Shown: one piece after another, positions 53,745 to 61,414 of the stretch
Layout: each line of letters opens with the position of its first letter
How positions within the stretch are numbered: the stretch's first letter is position 1
NCBI GenBank assembly: GCA_905212345.1
Contig: CAJMEC010000006.1
Coordinates: 1-61,414, forward strand
Direction: 5' to 3'
Source: an uncultured Sutterella sp.
Lineage (GTDB): Bacteria; Pseudomonadota; Gammaproteobacteria; Burkholderiales; Burkholderiaceae_F
DNA: 61,414 bases
Translations under genes and position numbers: made by a program
Notes under the pieces: generated by a model
Told to the model about the DNA's origin: nothing
The model's database searches: none
Seen by the model: the letters and a program-made list of their open reading frames with translations, nothing else

Positions 53745-55064
53745 TTACGCTTTGAAATCACCGAGTGGTTGATTTTCAGGACGCAATACTTCCACACCAC
53801 CCATATACGGGCGCAACACTTCAGGCACCGTTACGCTACCGTCAGCATTTTGATAGTTTTCCAACACAGCAACCAAAGTACGGCCAACAGCCAAACCGGA
53901 GCCGTTTAAAGTATGCACGTACTGAATCTTACCGTCTTTGCCCTTGACACGAGCGCCCATGCGACGTGCTTGGAAAGCTTCGCAGTTCGAGCAAGATGAA
54001 ATTTCACGATAGGTATTTTGAGCCGGCAACCAGACTTCCAAGTCAAAGGTCTTGGCAGCACCAAAACCCATGTCACCCGTGCAAAGCGTAATCACACGAT
54101 AGGGCAAGCCCAAACGTTGAAGAATCGTTTCGGCGTTATGCACCATTTCGTCCAAGTGCTTGTAGCTGTCTTCAGGATTGACAATGCGCACCATTTCAAC
54201 TTTGTCAAATTGGTGCTGACGGATCATGCCGCGCGTATCACGACCATAAGAACCGGCTTCAGAACGGAAGCAAGGCGTATGAGCAGTGATCTTAATCGGC
54301 AATTGATCAGCGCGAAGCAACTTGCCGCTGACCATATTGGTAAGAGAGACTTCTGCAGTCGGAATCAAGTACATTCGTTCGCCTTCACCTTCCTGGCCTC
54401 CCTTCTTAGCGGCAAAAAGGTCTTCTTCAAACTTCGGCAATTGGCCCGTACCACGCATCGTTTCCGCGCTTACCACATAAGGCGTGTAGCATTCTACGTA
54501 ACCGTGCTCACGCGTATGCGTATCCAACATAAATTGAGCTAAGGCTCGATGCAAGCGTGCAACCTGACCACGCATAAAGCAGAAGCGTGCGCCGGATTCT
54601 TTCGCAGCTGTCTCGAAGTCCATGCCAAGCGGAACACCAACGTCCACATGATCCTTGATCGGGAAATCAAACGTACGAGGCGTACCCCAGCGACGAACTT
54701 CAGGATTGTCACGTTCGTCACGGCCAACAGGCACGGACTCATGAGGCAAATTAGGAACACTCATTAAAAGTTCGTTCAAATCCGTTCGGATTTGAGACAA
54801 ACGTTCTTCCAATTGAGAAAGCTTTTCAGGAATAGCGGCAGCTTCAGCCATTAAATCAGCGGCATCTCCGCCGGCCTTGCGAGCTGCACCGATCTGCTTG
54901 GACAAGCTATTACGCAAAGCCTGAAGTTCTTCAGTCTGCTTTTGGACAGCTTTGCGGTCATTTTCCAATGCATTGAATTCTTTGACCGGGAATTCAAACG
55001 GACGGGTTGCTAAGCGAGCAACCACATCGTCGAGTTGCTTACGCAATAAATTGATATCAAGCAT
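53745..55064 (-). CDS. serS: seryl-tRNA synthetase
   Basis: A 439-residue class II synthetase. N-terminal coiled-coil arm (residues about 30-100: QTEELQALRNSLSKQIGAARK, LSQLEERLSQIRTDLNELL). Motif 2 is FRSEAGSYGRDTRGMIRQHQF and motif 3 SGLAVGRTLVAVLENYQ. Charges tRNA-Ser, one copy of which lies 700 bp away. Start preceded by TTAGGAATTAATA. Convergent with the H1-like gene. Confidence 0.97.
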   Translation of the reverse strand: MLDINLLRKQLDDVVARLATRPFEFPVKEFNALENDRKAVQKQTEELQALRNSLSKQIGAARKAGGDAADLMAEAAAIPEKLSQLEERLSQIRTDLNELLMSVPNLPHESVPVGRDERDNPEVRRWGTPRTFDFPIKDHVDVGVPLGMDFETAAKESGARFCFMRGQVARLHRALAQFMLDTHTREHGYVECYTPYVVSAETMRGTGQLPKFEEDLFAAKKGGQEGEGERMYLIPTAEVSLTNMVSGKLLRADQLPIKITAHTPCFRSEAGSYGRDTRGMIRQHQFDKVEMVRIVNPEDSYKHLDEMVHNAETILQRLGLPYRVITLCTGDMGFGAAKTFDLEVWLPAQNTYREISSCSNCEAFQARRMGARVKGKDGKIQYVHTLNGSGLAVGRTLVAVLENYQNADGSVTVPEVLRPYMGGVEVLRPENQPLGDFKA

Positions 55065-55161
55065 TATTAATTCCTAATGAACAGAGCAAGCTCTGAAAAA
55101 ACACGTTCGATAATTTTCACCTGTTTGGGTTACGATTGCAAGAGGTATATAGCTTAGATTG

Positions 55162-56562
55162 TTATTTTTCTTTTTTAGTTCTGATTCGTCCTTCTCCTTT
55201 TGCCCAAGCCTGACGATTCAAAGCTTTTAATCTTTCCAACTTCTCAGCAATTTTGATCTCCAGTCCTCGTGGTCTCGGGTAGTACCACTTCATATTCTCC
55301 AAGCCTTCAGGTAAATAAATTTCCCCTGCTGCAAATGCATCCGGTTCGTCATGTGCGTAACGATAACCATGAGAGTAACCCAATTCGCTCATTAATTTAG
55401 TGGGAGCATTACGTAAATAAAGAGGCACCGCTCGTGAAGCATCTTTTTTCACAAAACTCTTTACCGCGTTATAGGCCACTTCAATCGAATTGCTCTTAGG
55501 GGCAATTGCACAATAAACCACAGCGTTGGCAATCGCCAATTCCCCTTCCGGGCTTCCCAAACGTTCATAAGCTTGGGCAGCATTTAAGGCAATTTCCAAC
55601 GCTCTAGGATCGGCCAATCCGATATCTTCCGTTGCCATACGGATAACTCGGCGGCAAATATAAAGGGGATCACAACCGCCGACAATCATTCGTGTCATCC
55701 AATATAAGGCGGCATCCGGATCACTACCGCGAACTGACTTATGCAAAGCAGATATCAGATCGTAAAAATTTTCTCCCCCTTTATCAAAACGCCTGAGTGT
55801 TGCGGGCAGGCTCTGTCTTAATAATTCAGCGCCCACTTTATGCATACCTTTATCTGTCGCAAGATGGCAAGCTAATTCAACTGCATTAAGAAAACGTCTC
55901 GCATCGCCATCGGCTAAGTTAAATAAGATTTCCTTTGCCTCGTCTAAAAAAATTAATCCGGGCGCTTCTGCTGCTATCGCGCGGGGTAAGAGTTTTTCAA
56001 AATCTGCTTTTTTTAAACTTTCCAGAACATAGGTTGCAGAACGCGACAGTAGAGCACTATTGACTTCGAAACTGGGATTTTCTGTCGTAGCTCCAATGAA
56101 AACAAATAACCCGCTTTCGACATGAGGCAAAAAAGCATCTTGCTGAGACTTAGAAAAACGATGAACTTCATCAACAAACACTAATGTCGGCTCACCTGTT
56201 TGATCCATATGATGTTGAGCCTTATCAACGGCTTCCCGAATCTCTTTTACTCCGCTCAAAACCGCCGAAATAGCAATAAAGGGTAAATTAAAGGCTTTGG
56301 CCATCAAGCGGGCCAATGTTGTCTTGCCAACACCAGGGGGGCCCCAGAGGATCATAGAGTGGGGGCGTCCTTCCTCAAAAGCAACTCGCAAAGGCTTATC
56401 CGGTCCCAATAGATGTTCTTGACCAACAACCTCATCCAGTGTCTTGGGTCGTAATCTCTCCGCTAAGGGCTGCATATGCAAATTAATTGAGTGGCGGTCA
56501 CGAGATTGGCCTGATTTAAGGGGCTCATCAGGGATAAGGTCAGCAAATAAATCTTCTTTCAT
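55162..56562 (-). CDS. rarA: replication-associated recombination protein A (MgsA/RarA)
   Basis: A 466-residue AAA+ ATPase with Walker A GPPGVGKTTLARLM (about residue 75), Walker B LVFVDEVHRFSKSQQDAFLP, sensor 1 FIGATTENPSFEVN, and the C-terminal tetramerisation domain with SDPDAALYWMTRM and a YPRPRGLE ending. It acts at stalled forks with SSB. The rarA-serS order is common in proteobacteria. No terminator is obvious in the 97-nt gap to serS. Confidence 0.95.
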   Translation of the reverse strand: MKEDLFADLIPDEPLKSGQSRDRHSINLHMQPLAERLRPKTLDEVVGQEHLLGPDKPLRVAFEEGRPHSMILWGPPGVGKTTLARLMAKAFNLPFIAISAVLSGVKEIREAVDKAQHHMDQTGEPTLVFVDEVHRFSKSQQDAFLPHVESGLFVFIGATTENPSFEVNSALLSRSATYVLESLKKADFEKLLPRAIAAEAPGLIFLDEAKEILFNLADGDARRFLNAVELACHLATDKGMHKVGAELLRQSLPATLRRFDKGGENFYDLISALHKSVRGSDPDAALYWMTRMIVGGCDPLYICRRVIRMATEDIGLADPRALEIALNAAQAYERLGSPEGELAIANAVVYCAIAPKSNSIEVAYNAVKSFVKKDASRAVPLYLRNAPTKLMSELGYSHGYRYAHDEPDAFAAGEIYLPEGLENMKWYYPRPRGLEIKIAEKLERLKALNRQAWAKGEGRIRTKKEK

Positions 56563-56633
56563 AAATAGGCAATAAATACGGTATATTGATACGAGGCATT
56601 ATAGATAGTCCTACTGGTTAAGCTTATCTGAAA

Positions 56634-56724
56634 ATGTATTTAAGACGCTACAAAAATGAAGATCTCCCTGAACTGATCACTCTTTTTAAAGAAACGGTTC
56701 GCTCAGTCAACGCAAAAGATTATC
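56634..56724 (+). pseudogene. 5' fragment of a GNAT acetyltransferase gene
   Basis: The first 30 codons read MYLRRYKNEDLPELITLFKE TVRSVNAKDY, matching the N-terminus of GNAT enzymes of the RPYRPEDLPAL...VHTVNARDY type. The rest of the gene is absent, because transposase sequence begins at about 56725 in the same frame. There is no strong ribosome binding site upstream. Confidence 0.6.
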
Positions 56725-57230
56725 TGTATGAGCATCTGTACTGTGAGCGCTGTTTGGCTGAGAAGCACAATCAAGAATTCAAGGCACAAGCGTTTGGCGC
56801 TCGTGCCAGTTCTTCCCGCTTTCTGACGAATTCTTATCGGATGCTTTTGAGTGCCTTTTGTCAATTAGCGTTCCGGCTTCTGCGAAATCAGCTTTTCCGA
56901 AAGAATACCCATTGGAATCAATCGACGTTAAATGCATTCCGTCACGCATTCATTTGTGCGCCGGCAGTCATTGAGCAGCTGAAAACCAAAGTGAAGATCA
57001 GTTTGAATGTACAAGTACTGGGTTATGACGCGATCGCGTCCTTCTGGCAATTAAAAACGTAGATCAAAGCGAGCGTCCCCGACTCGGTTAACTTCGGGGG
57101 TAGGGGTAATTACGCCCAAAATCAGCAAAAAGAAGCCTTTTCGCCAAACGAGACGCCTAAAACGGCGTCTCGTCTTCAAAGAAGCTGCCAAAAAAGCTCA
57201 AATTCGGTGTTCGTGCAAAATTCAGGCTAG
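56725..57230 (+). mobile_element. 3' remnant of an IS1380-type insertion sequence
   Basis: The frame continues from the GNAT fragment with LYCERCLAEKHNQEFK, RASSSRFLTNSYRMLLSAF, CQLAFRLLR, FRHAFICAPAVIEQLKTKVK and a final basic segment. This fits the C-terminus of IS1380-family transposases (Y-x-x-RG-x-AE-x-x-I-K, N-x-x-R-L-L-L). About 110 of the usual 430 residues remain, ending at 57062. The following 170 nt are typical IS end sequence, with a hairpin GAGACGCC-TAAAAC-GGCGTCTC (57150-57171) and AAAATTCAGGCTAG at the very end, repeated at 61220. It inserted 5 bp from the LysR stop codon. Confidence 0.7.
57217..57230 (+). repeat. 14-bp direct repeat, copy 1
   Basis: AAAATTCAGGCTAG at the end of the IS1380-type remnant; an identical copy lies at 61220-61233. 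Probably the terminal sequence of an IS (inference). Confidence 0.6.
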
Positions 57231-57234
57231 TTCT

Positions 57235-58173
57235 CTAATAGGACACGCCGGTTTCTCGAATAGTTTTTGAGACCTCCACTGCAGTTTCGATGAACCCTTT
57301 CGTGGCATACGATTGATAGCGGTCTCTTTTCCAGGCAATGGAGACTTCGTTGATGGGAAGATCCCGCCCGATAGAGTACAAAGCAACACGGCGGCGTTCG
57401 CAGTCCTGTACGATCGTAGAAGGGATAAGTGCCGCGCCAATGCCGTTTCCGACCAAGGCAGGTACAGTCAGGATGGACTGTGTTTCGAGTGCAATGGGCA
57501 AATTGAGTTGATACTTTTCGCACAGGTGCTCAAAGTAATTGTGAAAGACTTGACCCTGCTTCATGATGATAAACGGTGTGTCCTTGAGCTCAGTAATTTG
57601 AATTTTCGGGTAAACCCCGTCGGCTCCGGGCTTGTGTTGGGCGACATAAGGGTGCATCGGCGGAAGGCCCACGAGCACTGTTTCATTGTAGATCGGTACC
57701 TGATCAAGCGTGTTGGGTACCATTTGAGTGATGACCAACGCGCAATCGACGCGACCGCTTTCGGCTAATTGAGCCGCTTCCAACGTAGTGCCTTCTTCAA
57801 TGCGAACGGTTATGCCGGGATAGCGAGACTTAAAGACGGACAAAATCGGATTTAACAACGTCACCGTGCGATATTGCGTGGAGCCGATAACGATCTCACC
57901 GGTTTTCAAACCCTTTCTGTCTGCAAAGTACTGACGACATTCGCGCTCAATGGCCTCAATTTGGCGTTGTGCTTGCAGAAGTTTTTCGCCTTCTGCCGTC
58001 AGCTTCCAGGGATTGGAAGTTCGGTCAAAAATAACGATCCCGTAATCGTTTTCCAATCGCTTAACGTATTGACTCAGCGAGGGCTGAGAAACATAGAGTT
58101 TGCGACTTGCGGCTAATATCGATTTTGTTTCAATGATGGCCTCAAGGTGAACCAAGATTTTGTTTCTGCTCAC
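57235..58173 (-). CDS. LysR-family transcriptional regulator
   Basis: The probable start is GTG at 58173 (VSRNKILVHLEAI), with GGGG about 8 nt upstream, giving 312 residues; an ATG 19 codons earlier is possible but encodes atypical sequence. The helix-turn-helix is SILAASRKLYVSQPSLSQYVKRLE, and the effector domain starts GEIVIGSTQYRTVTLL. It is divergent from the amidohydrolase-dcuC operon, so it is the likely regulator of that operon. The stop codon lies 5 bp from the IS remnant, so the last few residues may be altered. Confidence 0.87.
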   Translation of the reverse strand: MSRNKILVHLEAIIETKSILAASRKLYVSQPSLSQYVKRLENDYGIVIFDRTSNPWKLTAEGEKLLQAQRQIEAIERECRQYFADRKGLKTGEIVIGSTQYRTVTLLNPILSVFKSRYPGITVRIEEGTTLEAAQLAESGRVDCALVITQMVPNTLDQVPIYNETVLVGLPPMHPYVAQHKPGADGVYPKIQITELKDTPFIIMKQGQVFHNYFEHLCEKYQLNLPIALETQSILTVPALVGNGIGAALIPSTIVQDCERRRVALYSIGRDLPINEVSIAWKRDRYQSYATKGFIETAVEVSKTIRETGVSY

Positions 58174-58357
58174 AATATTTTCCCCTAATGTCTTCCTATA
58201 AATAACATCAAAGTTAATTATCCTATTCAATAATAATATTTGCCAAATAGTTTACTGGTTCATAGAATGAAGCTGGCTTTGGTATTTGCGCAAAGAAGAA
58301 GCAACGTTGATTAGAGAATTCTCTAACGGTTATATTCATTGCTTCGGAGAAATAAAC

Positions 58358-59800
58358 ATGCTGGATTGTATTATCCGTAGCGGGCGTGTCGTCGATTGGT
58401 ACAACGATATTGATACCGTTACTGATATTGCTATCAAAGATGGCAAAATCTTTTCCGTCGGCCATTGTAGCGAACCGGCAACCCGAGAAATTGACGCTTC
58501 GGGTCTGTTGGTGTTGCCGGGTATCATCGACAGTCATATGCACGCCTCAAGTTGGTTGGGCGGGCCTATGAGTTTTAAGATGCTGGCTCAGGCCGGTGTC
58601 ACGACTGCGCTGGAAATGGCTGGCCCCGTACAAAGTGTCAAAGAGTACCTTCTTAACCAAGGTTGCGGCCTGAATATCGGTTGCCTTGAGCAAATTCGCC
58701 CGGGCTTTAATGTCGCTACCAACGATCCCGATCTTGAAGAACTCAAGACGGTGATTGCCCAATCACTTCAAAGCGGAGCATTCGGCGTCAAACTCTTGGG
58801 CGGGCACTATCCTTTAATACCTCAGGCTGCGCAACGATTGCTTAAATATTGCGCCGATAACGGCGTGTATTTTGCGGTTCATGCAGGCAGCACTGAAAAC
58901 GGTTCCAACATCAAGGGGATGCGTGAAATCATTGAGCTTGCCCAAGGTTCACCCTTCCACTTGGCTCATATCAATGCGTATTGCCGCGGCTCGGTGCAAA
59001 AGCTTGAAGATGAAATTCGTGAGGCAACGGAGCTTTTGACGGCTCATCCGGAAATTGACACGGAAAGTTATCTCTCGCCAATTAACGGTTGCTCGGGCAA
59101 ATGCGTTGACAATCACGTTGAAAGCGGCGTAACGCGCAATTGTTTGGTTTCGGCGGGCTATTCAACCGATTCCGAAGGCATGAAAAAGGCGATTACCGAC
59201 GGATTTGCACAAGTGCATGTCATCGAAAACGGCGTTGTGACTTTGGCTGACAAGCAAAAGGGTCTTGCGGTTTGGTTAGATAAGAAAACCGATGTGCCTG
59301 TCAGTTTTTCAGTAAATCCCGAACTTTCGCGATTCTTTTTTGCCACAGCCAAGCGCGACAACGGTGCTTATTTAGTGGACAGTTTCTGTACGGACGGCGG
59401 CGGCATCCCTCGCAATGTCATCATTGCCAACGGTTTGTCGCTTGTGAAGTTCGGCGCTATGAGTCTGAAGGACTTCGTTTTGAAATCAAGTTTTGCGGCT
59501 GCACGCCTTTTGGGTTTGCCCGATAAGGGGCACTTTACAAGCGGCGCCGATGCTGATGTTGTGATTGTCGACCTTGAGGCTCAAAAGCCGATTTACTCCA
59601 TGGCAGCCGGCCGCATGATTCTTGATAACAGATGCGTTATCGGCGAGGGCGCCACGATGCTGACAACCCAAGAGGGTGCGGCAGGCGTCAAAGCGTTCGG
59701 TCTTAATGCGCAAGTTGTTGATATTGCGTCACTATTTAAATTTCGAAAGAATCGTTTCGACTTAACACCCCGTCGAGACATGTTGCAAACAATCCGATAG
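58358..59800 (+). CDS. metal-dependent amidohydrolase, paralogue of 34371-35780
   Basis: A 480-residue protein starting at 58358 with GGAG 8 nt upstream (MLDCIIRSGRVVD). Metal ligands His60 and His62 (DSHMHAS), then GVKLLGGHYPL, FAVHAGSTENGSN, FHLAHINAYCRGS, and FCTDGGGIPRNVI with the catalytic Asp. Nearly every motif is shared with the protein at 34371-35780, in the same order. It is cytoplasmic. The dcuC-type transporter gene follows 9 nt later, so the pair probably imports and cleaves an amide- or ureido-containing carboxylic acid (inference). Substrate unknown. Confidence 0.82.
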   Translation: MLDCIIRSGRVVDWYNDIDTVTDIAIKDGKIFSVGHCSEPATREIDASGLLVLPGIIDSHMHASSWLGGPMSFKMLAQAGVTTALEMAGPVQSVKEYLLNQGCGLNIGCLEQIRPGFNVATNDPDLEELKTVIAQSLQSGAFGVKLLGGHYPLIPQAAQRLLKYCADNGVYFAVHAGSTENGSNIKGMREIIELAQGSPFHLAHINAYCRGSVQKLEDEIREATELLTAHPEIDTESYLSPINGCSGKCVDNHVESGVTRNCLVSAGYSTDSEGMKKAITDGFAQVHVIENGVVTLADKQKGLAVWLDKKTDVPVSFSVNPELSRFFFATAKRDNGAYLVDSFCTDGGGIPRNVIIANGLSLVKFGAMSLKDFVLKSSFAAARLLGLPDKGHFTSGADADVVIVDLEAQKPIYSMAAGRMILDNRCVIGEGATMLTTQEGAAGVKAFGLNAQVVDIASLFKFRKNRFDLTPRRDMLQTIR

Positions 59801-59809
59801 GAGGACCAT

Positions 59810-61129
59810 ATGATTTGGCTGGGAGTTGCAATCGTAATCGGGACATTCTGGTTGATTTATAAAAACTATGAAGCCCGACTTGTTCTTTTCTTATCCGGTA
59901 TGTTGATGACCTTGATCGGTTTCACGATCGGCGGCAGTTCTGTGGGTTTTCCTCAGGCAATCGACGCTTTTGTGAAGCAGTTTGTCAACCCCGGTTTGGT
60001 GCCGACGTATACCACCGTGATGGGCTTCGGCTATGTGATGAGCTACACGAAGTGTGCCGATCACTTGGTCAATGCCTTAGTGCGACCGCTCTCTAAGGTG
60101 CCTTTGTTGGTTATTCCTGGTGCTGTGATTATCACCTGGTTCTTAAACATTGTTCTGCCCTCGGCTGTGGGTATTGCCGCAGCGGTCGGCGTGTTGTTGA
60201 TTCCGGCTTTGATTGCCTTGAAGGTTCGTCCGGTGATGGCTGCAGCCGCTGTCTTTCTCGGTACGTGGGGTTCGGTTGCAAGCCCTGGCTTGATGTTTAA
60301 TCCCCAAGTGGCCGACATTGCCTTTAAAGCGGGTGAAATCGATGCGCCTGACGCCATGATCGTCATCATGGCCGAATTCTTCCCGGCCTTGGCCGGCGCC
60401 GTTCTTGCGGCCATTGCTTTGGCCGTGCTCGCCAAAATGATGAAAGAAGGGGTCGGCAGTCAATTAGAAGCTCAGACTCAAGTTCAAGATGCAGAAGAAT
60501 TAAAGGTTAACTACTTCTACGCCTTGGTTCCGATTTTGCCCTTGTTCTTGCTTGTTATTGCTTCCAAGCAAGTCGGTTGGTTGCCCTCGAACATCTTTAC
60601 TGTTCCGTGCTGCATGTTAATCGGTACCGGTGTCGGTTTGTTAATTGCCTTGACCAATAAGCTTAAAGGCGGCGAAGTTTCCAAGCGTTTCTGCCGCGGT
60701 TGCGGTGACGCATTCTGCGAAGTGGCGTTGCTGATTGCTGCAGCGGCGGTCTTTGCTTCGGGCATGAAGTCGATCGGCTTGACTGACGCGTTGGTCGATG
60801 CCATGAAAGGTTCGCAATCCATCGCTATGGCCTCTGCCGTGGTCGGTCCTTGGTTAATGGCTATCGTTTGCGGTTCGGGTAATGCCGCTGCATTGGCTTT
60901 CAACGAAGTGATTACGCCTCACGCGGCTGACTTCGGTATGACGGTTGTGCAATTGGGCGCCGTGGCACAGGTAGCCGCCGGTTTGGGCCGCACCGTTTCG
61001 CCTGTGGCCGGTGGCGTGATCGTGATTGCTAGTATTGCAGGCGTCAATCCGATTGATATCTGTAAGCGCACTTTCATTCCGGTTTGCATTGCATTGGCAG
61101 TGTTTACGGTCGGTATGTACATGTTCTAA
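59810..61129 (+). CDS. DcuC-family C4-dicarboxylate carrier
   Basis: A 439-residue inner-membrane carrier with about 12 helices. Family features: MGFGYVMSYTKCADHLVNAL, PGAVIITWFLNIVLPSAVGIAAAVG, FLGTWGSVASPGLMFNPQVAD, and SGNAAALAFNEVITPHA with GAVAQVAAGLGRTVSPVAG near the end. E. coli DcuC (461 aa) exchanges succinate for fumarate under anaerobic growth. It is in an operon with the amidohydrolase, and preceded by AGGAGG. The linked amidohydrolase suggests a modified dicarboxylate (for example an N-substituted one) as substrate, rather than plain succinate. Confidence 0.85.
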   Translation: MIWLGVAIVIGTFWLIYKNYEARLVLFLSGMLMTLIGFTIGGSSVGFPQAIDAFVKQFVNPGLVPTYTTVMGFGYVMSYTKCADHLVNALVRPLSKVPLLVIPGAVIITWFLNIVLPSAVGIAAAVGVLLIPALIALKVRPVMAAAAVFLGTWGSVASPGLMFNPQVADIAFKAGEIDAPDAMIVIMAEFFPALAGAVLAAIALAVLAKMMKEGVGSQLEAQTQVQDAEELKVNYFYALVPILPLFLLVIASKQVGWLPSNIFTVPCCMLIGTGVGLLIALTNKLKGGEVSKRFCRGCGDAFCEVALLIAAAAVFASGMKSIGLTDALVDAMKGSQSIAMASAVVGPWLMAIVCGSGNAAALAFNEVITPHAADFGMTVVQLGAVAQVAAGLGRTVSPVAGGVIVIASIAGVNPIDICKRTFIPVCIALAVFTVGMYMF

Positions 61130-61152
61130 TTCACCAAAAAGAGAGCCTTCTG

Positions 61153-61186
61153 AGCCCGGCGAAGCTGCACTTCCTGGGCTTTTTTC
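61153..61186 (+). terminator. intrinsic terminator of the amidohydrolase-dcuC operon
   Basis: AGCCCGG-c-GAAG-loop-CTTC-CTGGGCT with one bulge and one G-T pair, followed by TTTTTT. It lies 24 nt after the dcuC stop. Confidence 0.85.
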
Positions 61187-61219
61187 GTGTGCTCGGCATG
61201 AGTACGATCTAATGGGTGA

Positions 61220-61233
61220 AAAATTCAGGCTAG
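61220..61233 (+). repeat. 14-bp direct repeat, copy 2
   Basis: AAAATTCAGGCTAG, identical to 57217-57230 and in the same orientation. The flanks differ. No transposase is seen before the window ends. Confidence 0.6.
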
Positions 61234-61366
61234 AATTACCTTAACTTCTCGCATCGGTGACACTCAATGAGGTTATTTCGCCATGCCTTTTTAGAAATGC
61301 TTTAAAAATCGAGTTGTTATGGCCGACGACCTTGCATGAAACTTGCGAGGTTTTATGTTAAAAAAG

Positions 61367-61411
61367 GGGGTGTTGATAAAGTCGGTAACAACCGACGGAG
61401 TTTAACACCCC
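61367..61411. repeat. nested inverted repeat at the window end
   Basis: An outer stem GGGGTGTT / AACACCCC encloses an inner GTCGGT-AACA-ACCGAC. It stands in sequence with no recognised gene (61187-61414) and may belong to a mobile-element end or to the leader of a gene beyond the window. Confidence 0.45.
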
Positions 61412-61414
61412 TTT

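Noticed and set aside
1..61414. CRISPR array or restriction/anti-phage system
   Set aside because: No regularly spaced direct repeats and no Cas, restriction or toxin-antitoxin genes were recognised.

Overview
The window looks like a chromosomal segment of a gut-type betaproteobacterium, most plausibly Burkholderiales/Sutterellaceae (Sutterella, Parasutterella or Turicimonas-like). This is inferred from a Burkholderiales-type trimeric porin, the rimP-nusA-infB-rbfA-truB block, and an energy metabolism of amino-acid and dicarboxylate carriers (GltS, DcuC), amidohydrolases and formate-tetrahydrofolate ligase with no sugar catabolism. No 16S or other decisive marker is present. Base composition is uneven: the left 25 kb is clearly AT-rich and the rest is more balanced, which suggests the left part is an acquired or fast-evolving accessory region.

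Region 1 (1-1805) holds a small lipoprotein gene, a hypothetical gene cut off by an insertion, and a decayed IS256-family element whose terminal inverted repeats are still visible.

Region 2 (1806-24694) is a single minus-strand operon of 13 tightly packed genes for an ABC-transporter-dependent capsule. Transcription order is: a 2453-aa reducing type I PKS (KS-AT-DH-degenerate MT-ER-KR-ACP, no thioesterase), an alpha-oxoamine synthase (AONS/KBL type), a KpsS-like protein, a GNAT, an SDR, a membrane alkaline-phosphatase/sulfatase-fold protein, a two-repeat KpsC, a lipoprotein, KpsM, KpsT, KpsE, KpsD, and a large glycosyltransferase-HAD fusion. The PKS/AONS/SDR/KpsC set parallels the rhizobial rkp-1 K-antigen genes (rkpA, G, H, J), here physically merged with a kps export machine. 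My working model is that PKS, AONS, SDR and GNAT make a dedicated long-chain amino-alcohol (sphingoid-like) lipid, on which KpsS/KpsC build a Kdo linker before export by KpsMTED. This is the most interesting system in the window. Directly upstream lie wrecked copies of kdsC and kdsA (24808-25920), relics of a capsule-linked Kdo supply.

Region 3 (25984-36087) carries a porin, a PLP aminotransferase with a divergent LysR regulator and a clear operator-like inverted repeat, tRNA-Glu and tRNA-Ala, a GltS glutamate symporter with a LysR gene upstream, two secreted esterases, and an amidohydrolase.

Region 4 (36088-56562) is housekeeping: fhs, an RluA-family pseudouridine synthase, an AEC carrier, then a long minus-strand run rimP-nusA-infB-rbfA-truB-typA-ychJ-scpB-rluB-msbA. 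A terminator-like hairpin sits in the rimP leader. tRNA-Ser(CGA), a histone-H1-like Lys/Ala-rich protein, serS and rarA follow.

Region 5 (56563-61414) starts with a GNAT 5' fragment fused to the 3' end of an IS1380-type transposase, then a LysR regulator divergent from an amidohydrolase-dcuC operon. That amidohydrolase is a paralogue of the one at 34371-35780. The window ends in non-coding sequence with a terminator, a copy of a 14-bp repeat and a nested hairpin.
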